NCBI GenBank assembly: GCA_937958185.1
Contig: CALFFN010000013.1
Coordinates: 62,001 to 126,000 of the forward strand
Reading direction: 5' to 3'
Length of the DNA: 64,000 nt
From: an uncultured Neglectibacter sp.
GTDB lineage: Bacteria; Bacillota; Clostridia; Oscillospirales; Acutalibacteraceae
The position numbers were made by a program, and so were the translations under genes. How positions within the stretch are numbered: the first letter of the stretch is position 1; each line of letters starts with the position of its first letter. The notes beneath the pieces are model-generated. The model was not told the origin of the DNA. It did no database searches and was given only the letters and a program-made list of their open reading frames with translations. Shown piece by piece: positions 32,480-40,942 of the stretch.

Positions 32480-33310
32480 ATGAAAAAAATTGCAGTATTC
32501 CTCTCTGCGGTGCTTCTTGTTTTTTCCTGCTCCGCCTGTTCCACCAAGAATTCCCCGGCCACTGCTGTACTGAGCCAATCTGGCGAACTGATTAGCAAAG
32601 AGGAACTGAAGCCCGCCGCCAGCCACGATAAAATCGGTTATCAGCTGGATCTGCCGGAAAAAGGGGAGGAGATCGCGGTGGTCACCATGGCGACCGGCGA
32701 AACCTTTAAGCTGCGCTTTTTCCCGAATGAAGCCCCAAAAGCTGTCTATAACTTCAAACGCCATGCAATCGACGGTTATTACGACGGGCTTACCTTCCAT
32801 CGGATCATAGAAAATTTCATGATCCAGGGAGGAGACCCGGACGGAAACGGAACGGGCGGGGAAAGCGTTTGGGGAGAAGCGTTTGAAGACGAGTTCAATT
32901 CTAACCTTCTGAATATTGACGGTGCTGTTTCCATGGCGAACAGCGGCGCCAACACCAACGGCAGCCAGTTTTTCATCAATGCCACTAACGGCGCCAAGGT
33001 GGATTGGGCAAACTACGAGGAAGGCTACAAATACTATCAGGAAGACCCCGATGCCTTTTCCTCTACCTATGGCAGATGGATCAAGATGGATATTGTCCCG
33101 GAGGAAATGAAAACTCTCTATGATGAACATGGCGGCAATGCCCATCTGGACGGCTATTATTCGACCATGGGGATCGGTCATACGGTGTTTGCCCAGGTAT
33201 TCGAGGGCATGGATAATGTGATAAAGCTGTCTCAAACAGAAGTGGGGGAAGACGGGAGCACTCCGCTAAACAGCGTCGTCATTGAGAAAATTGAAATCAC
33301 AACGTATTAA
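32480..33310 (+). CDS. Cyclophilin-type peptidyl-prolyl isomerase lipoprotein
   Basis: 276 residues. The N terminus is a signal peptide ending SCSAC, with Cys17 or Cys20 as the lipidation site, so the protein sits on the outer face of the membrane. The cyclophilin fold begins near residue 60 with FPNEAPKAVYNFKRHA; catalytic FHRIIENFMIQGGDPDGNG and SQFFI are intact. An insertion of about 45 residues after SQFFINAT (rich in Tyr, Glu and Asp) is longer than in E. coli PpiB. It probably folds secreted proteins. Confidence 0.93.
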   Translation: MKKIAVFLSAVLLVFSCSACSTKNSPATAVLSQSGELISKEELKPAASHDKIGYQLDLPEKGEEIAVVTMATGETFKLRFFPNEAPKAVYNFKRHAIDGYYDGLTFHRIIENFMIQGGDPDGNGTGGESVWGEAFEDEFNSNLLNIDGAVSMANSGANTNGSQFFINATNGAKVDWANYEEGYKYYQEDPDAFSSTYGRWIKMDIVPEEMKTLYDEHGGNAHLDGYYSTMGIGHTVFAQVFEGMDNVIKLSQTEVGEDGSTPLNSVVIEKIEITTY

Positions 33311-33317
33311 AGTGAAA

Positions 33318-33429
33318 AGGAAAGTGGTACTGGGGAAACAAGAAATCACTTTCTAACTGCCGCTGCGGCAAGTCTTTTGAAAACTGTACTGCCGGCGGCA
33401 GGAAGAGAAATGTGCCCCAGCACATTTCT
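33318..33429 (+). other. Run of hairpins downstream of the cyclophilin gene
   Basis: Four inverted repeats in a row: GAAAGTG with CACTTTC (about 33320-33353), TGCCG-CTG-CGGCA (33358-33370), CTGCC-GG-CGGCAG (33389-33401) and AGAAATGTGC-CCCA-GCACATTTCT (33406-33429). No T-runs follow. No credible coding frame was found here. Confidence 0.55.
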
Positions 33430-33445
33430 AAAATCGGAAAAAGAA

Positions 33446-33490
33446 AAGGTTTCGCTTATCCGGAATTGGATCGTGCGAAACCTTCTTTTT
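33446..33490. terminator. Bidirectional terminator between cyclophilin and kinase genes
   Basis: AAGGTTTCGC (33446-33455) pairs with GCGAAACCTT (33475-33484), with A-rich left and T-rich right flanks. It serves both the plus-strand lipoprotein gene and the minus-strand rex-kinase operon. Confidence 0.8.
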
Positions 33491-33496
33491 GTTTAT

Positions 33497-33994
33497 TCAT
33501 TTTGTCACATCATCGTAAATTCGCTGTACCGCTTCGGAAAAGCCCAAATCCTTTTGAAAAACCGTTTCGCGGATATTTGGCAAAAAATCCTTTTCCTGCC
33601 ACCATCTTCTCATTTCAACCTCGCCAAACTCTGCTTGATTTGGCTTTGTAGCATGGCGCAGTAAGGTTTCTTCAAAGGGCAGGTCGTAATAATAGGCAAA
33701 AATATTTTCGCCGTATTCCTGAACGGCAGTCTCAAACAGGGGCAAATAATCTACAACAGGTAAGATTCCCTCTACAATGGAAAATTCAGAGTTCTTTCTG
33801 CCATATCTCATGAGTGCGATCATCAGGGGCAAAGAGCGTTCAACGCCTTCCTTTCCCCGGGTGTGCAGTACCTGCATACGGATCATATCGTGAGAGATCA
33901 GCATAGTATTTGAGCCCAATTTTTCCTGCAAAGCTTTGGCAACCGTGGTTTTTCCGCTGCCGGAATTACCCCTGAGAACGATAAGCTTTGGCAT
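33497..33994 (-). CDS. P-loop kinase / AAA-type ATPase, zeta-toxin-like fold
   Basis: 165 residues. Walker A is LRGNSGSGKTT at the very start. The remainder is typical of small nucleoside or zeta-like kinases (SHDMIRMQVL, SIVEGILPVVDYLPLF). No antitoxin gene is adjacent, so a toxin role is unlikely. The substrate cannot be told. It follows rex by 24 bp on the same strand, with GGGGGG as SD. Confidence 0.8.
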   Translation of the reverse strand: MPKLIVLRGNSGSGKTTVAKALQEKLGSNTMLISHDMIRMQVLHTRGKEGVERSLPLMIALMRYGRKNSEFSIVEGILPVVDYLPLFETAVQEYGENIFAYYYDLPFEETLLRHATKPNQAEFGEVEMRRWWQEKDFLPNIRETVFQKDLGFSEAVQRIYDDVTK

Positions 33995-34018
33995 TTCCCG
34001 CCCCCCCTTTCGGCAAAA

Positions 34019-34666
34019 TCAGTCGGAAAGCTCCTGCAGCTGGCTCAGCTTGTAGCACAGGGTCATCATGCTGTCATTCATATGTACATTTTCCACGATA
34101 GCGTCCGGGTGCTTCAAAGAAATATCGTAATGGCTGAAATTCCAAAAAGAACGAATACCCAGCTCATACAGCCCATCGGAAATTTCCTCTACAGATTCTC
34201 TGGGAATACAGAGGATCGCCATAATGGGCGCTTCTTTCTGATAAAACCTTTTGATCTCTTTATAATCCAGCACCTGATAATCGCCGATCGCAGTGCCGAT
34301 CACCTTGGGCGAATTATCAAATATGCCGATCAGCTGAAAACCCAATTGCTCAAAAGGCATATGGCGAATAATAGCCCTGCCAAGATTTCCGGCGCCAATG
34401 AGGACACATTTGAATTTGTTTTGGATTCCCAGAATTTTTCCAATCTCTATGCAGAGCTGGGGAACATTGTAGCCATAGCCCTGTTGACCAAAACCGCCGA
34501 AACAGTTCAGATCCTGCCGGATCTGGGAAGCGGTCAGCCCCATTCGCTCGGAAAGCTCTTTAGAGGAAATTCGGGTGACGCCGTTCTTTTCCAGTTCGGA
34601 CAAAAACCTGTAATATCTGGGAAGACGGCGAATAACGGACATGGAAATGTTTTCTTTCTTTTGCAT
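34019..34666 (-). CDS. rex: Redox-sensing repressor Rex
   Basis: 215 residues. The N-terminal winged helix (RLPRYYRFLSEL, ERMGLTASQIRQDLNCFG) binds operators. The NADH-binding Rossmann domain has VLIGAGNLGRAI. Rex leaves DNA when NADH/NAD+ rises, and in Clostridia controls fermentation genes. Alternative start at internal Met9 gives the common MSVIRRLPRY N terminus. It lies 35 bp downstream of icd. Confidence 0.96.
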   Translation of the reverse strand: MQKKENISMSVIRRLPRYYRFLSELEKNGVTRISSKELSERMGLTASQIRQDLNCFGGFGQQGYGYNVPQLCIEIGKILGIQNKFKCVLIGAGNLGRAIIRHMPFEQLGFQLIGIFDNSPKVIGTAIGDYQVLDYKEIKRFYQKEAPIMAILCIPRESVEEISDGLYELGIRSFWNFSHYDISLKHPDAIVENVHMNDSMMTLCYKLSQLQELSD

Positions 34667-34701
34667 GATAGTAATACTTCCTAAAACTGAAATTGAAATG
34701 A

Positions 34702-35922
34702 TTACAACAGTTTCTGAAGGTTTTCATTGATTGCCCGCAGAAACCCTTCTGTATCTACCGACCTTACCTCTGGCAGCGTGGACATCGCAGCTAAATCTCC
34801 AGTCATAATACCGCTTTCAATGGTGTCAAGAGTGGCACGCTCCAGCTTATCGGCAAAATCAGAGAGAGCAGTATTTTCATCCAGCTCGCCGCGTTTCCGT
34901 AAAGCGCCTGTCCACGCAAAGATGGTCGCCACAGAATTGGTGGAAGTGGATTCTCCCTTCAGATGCTTGTAATAATGGCGCTGCACCGTTCCATGGGCGG
35001 CTTCGTACTCATAAACGCCGTCCGGGGAGACAAGCACGGAAGTCATCATCGCAAGGCTCCCAAAGGCTGTGGCGATCATATCGCTCATTACATCGCCATC
35101 ATAGTTTTTGCACGCCCAGATATATCCGCCGCGGCTGCGGATCACTCTGGCAACAGCGTCATCGATCAGCGTATAGAAATACTCGATCCCGACCTTGCGG
35201 AACTTTTCTTCGTATTCCTTTTCAAAAATCTCCTGGAAAATATCCTTGAACCGATGGTCGTAAGTCTTGGAAATGGTGTCTTTTGTGGCAAACCAAAGGT
35301 CTTCCTTTGCGTCCAGCGCAAAATTAAAGCAGGAGCGGGCAAAGCTTTCAATACTCTTATCCAGATTATGCAAGCCTTGAATGATGCCATTGCTCTCGGC
35401 AAAGGTGTGAATGGGATATTTTTCTTCCGTGCCGTCCGCTTTTGTCACAAGAAGCTCCGCTTTCGCACCGGCGGGAACAGCAGCTTCCACATTTTTATAC
35501 ACATCGCCATAGGCGTGCCGCGCAATGGTGATCGGGAGCTTCCAACTGGGGATATAAGGCGTGATGCCGCGCACCAGAATCGGCGTGCGGAAGACGGTGC
35601 CGTCCAAGATAGCCCGAATGGTCCCATTGGGAGATTTCCACATTTTTTTCAGGTGGTATTCTTCTACTCTGGCAGCATTCGGCGTAATGGTGGCGCATTT
35701 CACGGCAACGCCATACTTTTTCGTTGCCATGGCAGAATCCACTGTCACCTGGTCATCGGTCTTATCCCGGTTTTCCAGCCCCAAATCGTAATAGTCAACA
35801 TTCAAATCTACATAGGGGAGGATCAGGATATCTTTGATCAGTTTCCAGATGACCCGGGTCATTTCATCGCCGTCCATTTCCACTAACGGCGTCTTCATCT
35901 CGATCCTTTTCCAATCAGCCAT
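34702..35922 (-). CDS. icd: NADP-dependent isocitrate dehydrogenase
   Basis: 406 residues, the eukaryote-like type II subfamily, not the E. coli Icd type. Motifs: MDGDEMTRVIWKLIK at the N terminus, CATITPNAARVEEY, KSPNGTIRAIL, NYDGDVMSD (metal Asp) and AAHGTVQRHY. Makes 2-oxoglutarate from isocitrate, for glutamate. It lies 22 bp downstream of acnA on the same strand. Confidence 0.97.
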   Translation of the reverse strand: MADWKRIEMKTPLVEMDGDEMTRVIWKLIKDILILPYVDLNVDYYDLGLENRDKTDDQVTVDSAMATKKYGVAVKCATITPNAARVEEYHLKKMWKSPNGTIRAILDGTVFRTPILVRGITPYIPSWKLPITIARHAYGDVYKNVEAAVPAGAKAELLVTKADGTEEKYPIHTFAESNGIIQGLHNLDKSIESFARSCFNFALDAKEDLWFATKDTISKTYDHRFKDIFQEIFEKEYEEKFRKVGIEYFYTLIDDAVARVIRSRGGYIWACKNYDGDVMSDMIATAFGSLAMMTSVLVSPDGVYEYEAAHGTVQRHYYKHLKGESTSTNSVATIFAWTGALRKRGELDENTALSDFADKLERATLDTIESGIMTGDLAAMSTLPEVRSVDTEGFLRAINENLQKLL

Positions 35923-35944
35923 ACTTTTTTCCTTTCTGTGCCTC

Positions 35945-37879
35945 TTATTTTGCAGTTTGCCTGGTGTAATTCAGCAGCCCGCCCGCTAAGACCATTTCCC
36001 GCTGGCGTGGGGTCAATACAGCGGTCAGTTTGATTTCCATATTCTTTGTCAAATCCACCATGGTAACATCACAGCCCTGCTCCAGCTCCCTACGGATATT
36101 GGGCAGGCACAAATCGTCCATCTGGTCAATTTTGTCATAGTCTGCTTCATTTTGGAACTGCAAAGGGATCAGCCCGGCGTTTGCCAGGTTGGCACAGTGT
36201 ATCCTTGCGTAGGATTTTGCCACCACTGCTTTGATCCCCAGATATAGCGGGACAAGCGCGGCGTGTTCTCTGGAAGACCCCTGACCGTAGTTGTGACCGC
36301 CAATGATGATCCCGCCCTTTTCCTTCCTGCAGCGGGCGGGAAAATCTTTATCGCACACGCCAAAGCAGAAATTGGACAGATAGGGGATATTGGAACGGTA
36401 GGGCAATATCTTTGCCCCGGCGGGCATGATGTGGTCCGTGGTAATATTGTCGCCGACCTTCAAAACAGCTTTCTTCTCCACACTGCTTTCCAGTGCTTCT
36501 GAGATGGGGAAGGGCTTGATATTGGGACCGCGTTCGATTTCCACCGTCTCCATCAGCGCCTCCGAAACAGGGGGAACAATGAGATTGTCGTTGATGAGAA
36601 ATTCCTCCGGCATGGGAATTTCCACCGATCCTCCCAAGGTGCGGGGGTCGGTAAAAACGCCTGTCAATGCAGAGACGGCGGCAGTTTCAGGGCTGACCAA
36701 ATAAACCTGCGCGTCTGCCGTGCCGCTGCGTCCTTCAAAGTTTCGGTTAAAGGTGCGCAGGGAAACTCCGCCGGACCTGGGAGCCTGTCCCATGCCGATA
36801 CAGGGACCGCAGGCGCATTCCAGCACCCGGGCTCCCGCGGCGATAATATCTGCCAGCGCGCCGTTTTTCGCCAGCATATTGTATACCTGCTTCGAGCCAC
36901 AGCCAATCGTCAGGCTCACGTCGGGGTGGACGGTTTTGCCCTTCAAAATGGCAGCCACCCGCATCATGTCCAGATAAGAAGAATTGGTACAGGAACCGAT
37001 ACAGCACTGGTCTATCTTGATGCCGGAAAGCTCCCGCACAGGCTTTACCGCATCGGGGCTGTGGGGGCAGGCCGCCAAAGACTCTATGGAAGAAAGGTCA
37101 AGGTCAATGACCTCATCATACTCCGCGTCTTCGTCAGATTTCAATTCAACCCAGCAATCCTCACGACCCTGCGCTTTCAGAAATTCCAGGGTAATTTCAT
37201 CGGAAGGGAAGATGGAGGTGGTCGCGCCCAATTCAGTGCCCATGTTGGTGATGGTCGCCCGCTCCGGCACAGTCAGCGTGGCAATGCCTTCGCCGCCGTA
37301 TTCAATGATTTTTCCCACGCCGCCCTTGACGCTGAGCTTTTGCAGAACCGCCAAAATCACGTCTTTTGCGGAAACCCAGGGAGAAAGCCGCCCGGTCAGG
37401 TTTATTTTTACCATTTTCGGCATAGTGATGTGATACTCGCCGCCGCCCATTGCCACAGCAACGTCCAGTCCGCCGGCGCCGAATGCCAGCATGCCGATAC
37501 CGCCGCCGGTAGGCGTATGGCTGTCCGAGCCGATCAGGGTCTTGCCGGGAATGCCAAAACGCTCCAAATGCAGTTGATGGCAGATACCATTGCCGGGACG
37601 GGAAAAGTATATTCCGTGCTTTTTGGCAATGGACTGGATATATCTGTGGTCGTCGGCATTTTCAAAGCCGCTTTGCAGGGTGTTGTGGTCGATATACGCC
37701 ACGCTGCGCTCTGTTTTGACCCGGGGGACCCCCATCGCCTCAAACTCGAGATACGCCATGGTCCCGGTAGCGTCCTGGGTCAAAGTCTGGTCTATCCGCA
37801 AACCGATGTCCTCGCCGGCATGCATTTCGCCGCTGACCAGATGACTGCGAATGATTTTTTCTGCAATTGTTGCGCCCAT
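35945..37879 (-). CDS. acnA: Aconitate hydratase (mitochondrial-type AcnA)
   Basis: 644 residues. The first cluster Cys is in CIGSCTNSS; the second and third in CGPCIGMG. SDSHTPTGGGIGMLAFGAGG and GHNYGQGSSREHAALVP are typical. It isomerises citrate to isocitrate for the next gene's enzyme. Strong SD (AAGGAGC) before ATG 37879. With icd it forms the oxidative arm that feeds glutamate. Confidence 0.97.
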   Translation of the reverse strand: MGATIAEKIIRSHLVSGEMHAGEDIGLRIDQTLTQDATGTMAYLEFEAMGVPRVKTERSVAYIDHNTLQSGFENADDHRYIQSIAKKHGIYFSRPGNGICHQLHLERFGIPGKTLIGSDSHTPTGGGIGMLAFGAGGLDVAVAMGGGEYHITMPKMVKINLTGRLSPWVSAKDVILAVLQKLSVKGGVGKIIEYGGEGIATLTVPERATITNMGTELGATTSIFPSDEITLEFLKAQGREDCWVELKSDEDAEYDEVIDLDLSSIESLAACPHSPDAVKPVRELSGIKIDQCCIGSCTNSSYLDMMRVAAILKGKTVHPDVSLTIGCGSKQVYNMLAKNGALADIIAAGARVLECACGPCIGMGQAPRSGGVSLRTFNRNFEGRSGTADAQVYLVSPETAAVSALTGVFTDPRTLGGSVEIPMPEEFLINDNLIVPPVSEALMETVEIERGPNIKPFPISEALESSVEKKAVLKVGDNITTDHIMPAGAKILPYRSNIPYLSNFCFGVCDKDFPARCRKEKGGIIIGGHNYGQGSSREHAALVPLYLGIKAVVAKSYARIHCANLANAGLIPLQFQNEADYDKIDQMDDLCLPNIRRELEQGCDVTMVDLTKNMEIKLTAVLTPRQREMVLAGGLLNYTRQTAK

Positions 37880-37927
37880 AGGTTTTGCTCCTTATTTTAA
37901 TAATTTTTATGTCGTAAACTTTTTCCG

Positions 37928-38875
37928 TCACAGAAGCCCGAACCACTGCAACAGGAAAATGAATAGGAACACGGTCCCGATGGAAAGCAGGGAACTGAAA
38001 ACTACAAGCTGGCTTGCCAGAGACTCGTCTCCGTCCATTTCTCCAGCCATGGTAAAGGAAGAAACCGCCACGGGGGAAGCAAACACAGCAAGCAGAATTG
38101 CCAGGGAAACTCCCCGGAAGCCCAGCAGTACGGCAAGCAGCAGGAAGAAGGCTGGGAAGAACAGTAGCTTTACTCCCAATGCAATACACAGGCTTTTCGC
38201 ACAGCTGCCGACTTTGCGAAAACTGAAAGCCGCTCCCAAAACCACAAACGCCAGCGGCGTGGCAACAGAAGCAAGATTGGACACCGTTACGGAAATGGCA
38301 TAAGGAAGCCGGATACGGAATATCAGGCATAAAATCCCCGCAATAGACGCCAGGATCAGCGGGTTTGTAAAAATCCCTTTCAGAATGCGGAAAAAGCCTG
38401 GTCGTCCGCCACGGAACAATTCCAAAGAAATAACTGCCAAAATGTAGTACAGGGGCAAAATCACAGCGACCAGAACGGAAGCGGGACCAGCAGCGTCATC
38501 GCCAAAAAGCGCGTTGCATATCGGAATGCCGAACAGCACGAAATTCCCATAGAACATTCCCTGCAGCATTACGCCGCGCCGGGAACCGTCCGATTCTACC
38601 AAAAACGCAATGCACAGCGCGATCAGGAATTGCAGCGTAACGCCGCCCAGCGTGTAAAACAGCGTGTAAGAATCAAAATGATACCATAAATCGTCTCTGT
38701 CCAGGGAATAGATATTCTGGAACACAAGCGCGGAAAGGAATACGGTGAAAACCATTCGGTTCATTTGATGAGCCGCCGTCTCGCTGACAACGCCTGTCAG
38801 CCGCACAACATAGCCCACTGCCATCAATAAAAAAAGGGGCAGAATGATTTCCAGGGCAATTTGCAGGCTCTCTAT
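37928..38875 (-). CDS. AEC-family auxin/malate-type efflux carrier
   Basis: About 315 residues, ten predicted TM segments. The first annotated-type start (TTG at 38827, then ATG at 38824) lies inside the first TM helix and has no SD. The same frame continues upstream without a stop through (I)ESLQIALEIILPLFLL, the normal N terminus of the family, to an ATA codon at 38875. AGGGAGG lies seven bases before that codon. I therefore extend the gene to 38875, with an AUA start as the likely reading. Location before acnA-icd suggests an organic acid substrate (inference). Confidence 0.8.
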   Translation of the reverse strand: MESLQIALEIILPLFLLMAVGYVVRLTGVVSETAAHQMNRMVFTVFLSALVFQNIYSLDRDDLWYHFDSYTLFYTLGGVTLQFLIALCIAFLVESDGSRRGVMLQGMFYGNFVLFGIPICNALFGDDAAGPASVLVAVILPLYYILAVISLELFRGGRPGFFRILKGIFTNPLILASIAGILCLIFRIRLPYAISVTVSNLASVATPLAFVVLGAAFSFRKVGSCAKSLCIALGVKLLFFPAFFLLLAVLLGFRGVSLAILLAVFASPVAVSSFTMAGEMDGDESLASQLVVFSSLLSIGTVFLFIFLLQWFGLL

Positions 38876-38910
38876 GGAAATCCCTCCCTTGTCAACATGA
38901 TGTAAATATT

Positions 38911-38939
38911 AGTATACCACGAATCTTTCCGGCAGGCAA
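38911..38939 (-). promoter_or_regulatory. Promoter of the AEC carrier (and possibly acnA-icd)
   Basis: On the minus strand: TTGCCT (38939-38934), 17 bp, and TATACT (38916-38911), preceded by TGG, giving an extended -10. Confidence 0.7.
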
Positions 38940-38971
38940 TGAACTTTTTTCAGGTTTTTACATGTTTTTTC

Positions 38972-39000
38972 TTGAAGCCGCCGAAAACAAATGATATAAT
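38972..39000 (+). promoter_or_regulatory. Promoter of tepA
   Basis: TTGAAG (38972-38977), 17 bp, perfect TATAAT (38995-39000). The tepA start is 129 bp downstream. It is back to back with the minus-strand promoter of the AEC gene. Confidence 0.8.
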
Positions 39001-39128
39001 GGAAAAAGATTATTGTAAACCAATCTGTGTGGGAGAGCATCTTTCGGGACTTATCCTGTGATTTCTTGTGTCCTCTGTATGAATCTTTTCATTTCTGGCA
39101 GACTATCCTTGTAAAAGGAGGTACTGTC

Positions 39129-39923
39129 ATGAAAAAGGAAGAGACAAGAAAAAATCAGTATAGATATTCAGAAGATGCCGACGACCAGAACCAGAACAAC
39201 GATCAGGAGTTCAGCTCCGAGCAGCAGAAACAGATCACAGAAAGCGGCTCGGTCACTACGAAAAACAACGGGCACACGGTCCATTGCCTGACCATCATCG
39301 GGCAGATCGAGGGGCATTACATTTTACCCTCTCAGAACAAGACCACAAAATATGAGCACGTGATCCCCCAAATCGTAGCGGTTGAGGAAGACCCGCAAAT
39401 CGACGGGCTCTTAATGCTGCTCAATACGGTTGGCGGCGATGTGGAGGCCGGGCTCGCTTTGGCAGAGCTGGTAGCCGGAATGAAAAAACCCACCGTTTCG
39501 TTGGTACTGGGCGGGGGACACTCTATCGGCGTACCTCTGGCGGTGGCGGCAAAGCGCTCCTTCATTGCGGAATCCGCTTCCATGACCATTCACCCGGTCC
39601 GCATGAATGGATTGGTGCTGGGGATCCCTCAAACGCTGGAATATTTTCAGCGAATGCAGGACCGCATTACAAATTTTGTGATTCAAAATTCCAATATCAG
39701 TAAGGAGCGCTTTATGACGCTGGCGATGAATACCCAGGAGCTTGTCATGGACGTGGGTACAGTGCTGGACGGTCCCGACGCGGTGGAGGAAGGGCTGATA
39801 GATTCGTTAGGTTCGCTTTCCGACGCGATGGATTGTCTGGATCGTATGATAGAAAAGGAAAAGCGCAAAAGAAAGCCGAAAACAGAAGCCGTAAAGGCTC
39901 ACACCAAGAAAAAATCAAACTGA
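39129..39923 (+). CDS. tepA: TepA-like ClpP-fold serine protease
   Basis: 264 residues; start ATG 39129 follows AAAGGAGG. The ClpP/crotonase fold spans about 50-235: LLMLLNTVGGDVEAG is the oxyanion strand, GGGHSIGVPLAVAA holds the likely nucleophile Ser and MTIHPVR the His. The N terminus is charged and Gln/Asn-rich, the C terminus very Lys-rich. Known relatives near spoIIIE in Bacillus (TepA/YmfB) aid protein translocation or signal-peptide degradation. The spoIIIE gene lies two genes downstream, which supports this. Confidence 0.88.
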   Translation: MKKEETRKNQYRYSEDADDQNQNNDQEFSSEQQKQITESGSVTTKNNGHTVHCLTIIGQIEGHYILPSQNKTTKYEHVIPQIVAVEEDPQIDGLLMLLNTVGGDVEAGLALAELVAGMKKPTVSLVLGGGHSIGVPLAVAAKRSFIAESASMTIHPVRMNGLVLGIPQTLEYFQRMQDRITNFVIQNSNISKERFMTLAMNTQELVMDVGTVLDGPDAVEEGLIDSLGSLSDAMDCLDRMIEKEKRKRKPKTEAVKAHTKKKSN

Positions 39924-39972
39924 ATACCTGCGGCGTCTTGCCGCTACATAATTTGTACATAGGAGGGACGTT

Positions 39973-40917
39973 ATGTCTATTTTTGATGCGATCATTCAAG
40001 GGATCATTCAGGGAGCTACCGAATTTCTTCCGGTTTCCAGCAGCGGGCATTTATCCATTTCCCAGCATATTTTCGGCATTGAGCTTCCGGGGATACTTTT
40101 CGACATCATGCTTCATCTTGGCACGCTGATCGCTGTGATCTTTGTCTATCGCAATCTTGTATGGCGGCTGATCAAGGAATTTTTCTCGCTGTGCCGCGAT
40201 TTGATCCACCGCGAGTTCAAATGGAGTGAAATGAGCCATGACCGTCGGCTGCTCATGATGCTGGTAATTGGCTTGCTGCCGTTGTTTTTGCTGTTCCTTC
40301 CCATTCCGGGAACCGGCATGAAGGTCAAGGATTTCTCTGAAATGCTGGCGTCCGACAAGGGCATGGTAGCAGAGGGCCTGGCTCTGCTTGCTACCAGCGC
40401 GTTGCTGTTTTTGGGAATTGCCGCCAACAAGCGTATGAAGCAGGAGAAAACCGTAGTCAACCGGGAGGGAAAGCGCGTTCCCGCACAGGGGCGAAAAAAA
40501 ATACATACGATAGACGCCGTTTTGATTGGCATTACCCAATGCCTTGCGGCGATTTTTCCGGGGCTTTCCCGTTCAGGCTCTACCTTGTCTGTCGGACTGC
40601 TGCGGGGAATCAACCAGCAGACCGCCCTGGATTATTCTTTCGTGCTGGGGATACCCTCCATCGCGGCGGCGGCGCTTGTTTCTTTGAAAGACCTGGGCTC
40701 TGAAGGCGCGGCAATTGGGGCTGCGCCCCTGATTATCGGAATGCTGACCGCCATGGTGGTGGGCTTCCTTGCCATTAAATTATTGAAATGGATCGTTACT
40801 ACAAATAAGCTGGAAATATTTGCTTACTATACATTGATAGTAGGCGGCGTTGTGACGATTTTGGGCATTATCGAACACATCATGCACCAGAATCTGTTTA
40901 CGGGAAACCCGCTGTAA
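39973..40917 (+). CDS. uppP: Undecaprenyl-diphosphatase UppP (BacA)
   Basis: 314 residues, eight TM segments. The two active-site boxes are visible: EFLPVSSSGHLSI (Glu, Ser, His) and GLSRSGSTLSVGLLRG. Recycles the lipid carrier for peptidoglycan by removing a phosphate; loss gives bacitracin sensitivity. SD AGGAGGG upstream. Confidence 0.95.
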   Translation: MSIFDAIIQGIIQGATEFLPVSSSGHLSISQHIFGIELPGILFDIMLHLGTLIAVIFVYRNLVWRLIKEFFSLCRDLIHREFKWSEMSHDRRLLMMLVIGLLPLFLLFLPIPGTGMKVKDFSEMLASDKGMVAEGLALLATSALLFLGIAANKRMKQEKTVVNREGKRVPAQGRKKIHTIDAVLIGITQCLAAIFPGLSRSGSTLSVGLLRGINQQTALDYSFVLGIPSIAAAALVSLKDLGSEGAAIGAAPLIIGMLTAMVVGFLAIKLLKWIVTTNKLEIFAYYTLIVGGVVTILGIIEHIMHQNLFTGNPL

Positions 40918-40942
40918 CGGGAAAAGCTGTACGAGGAACGGA

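Noticed and set aside
33497..33994. Zeta-type toxin of a toxin-antitoxin pair
   Set aside because: The P-loop fold is similar, but no antitoxin gene is adjacent and it is embedded in the rex operon.
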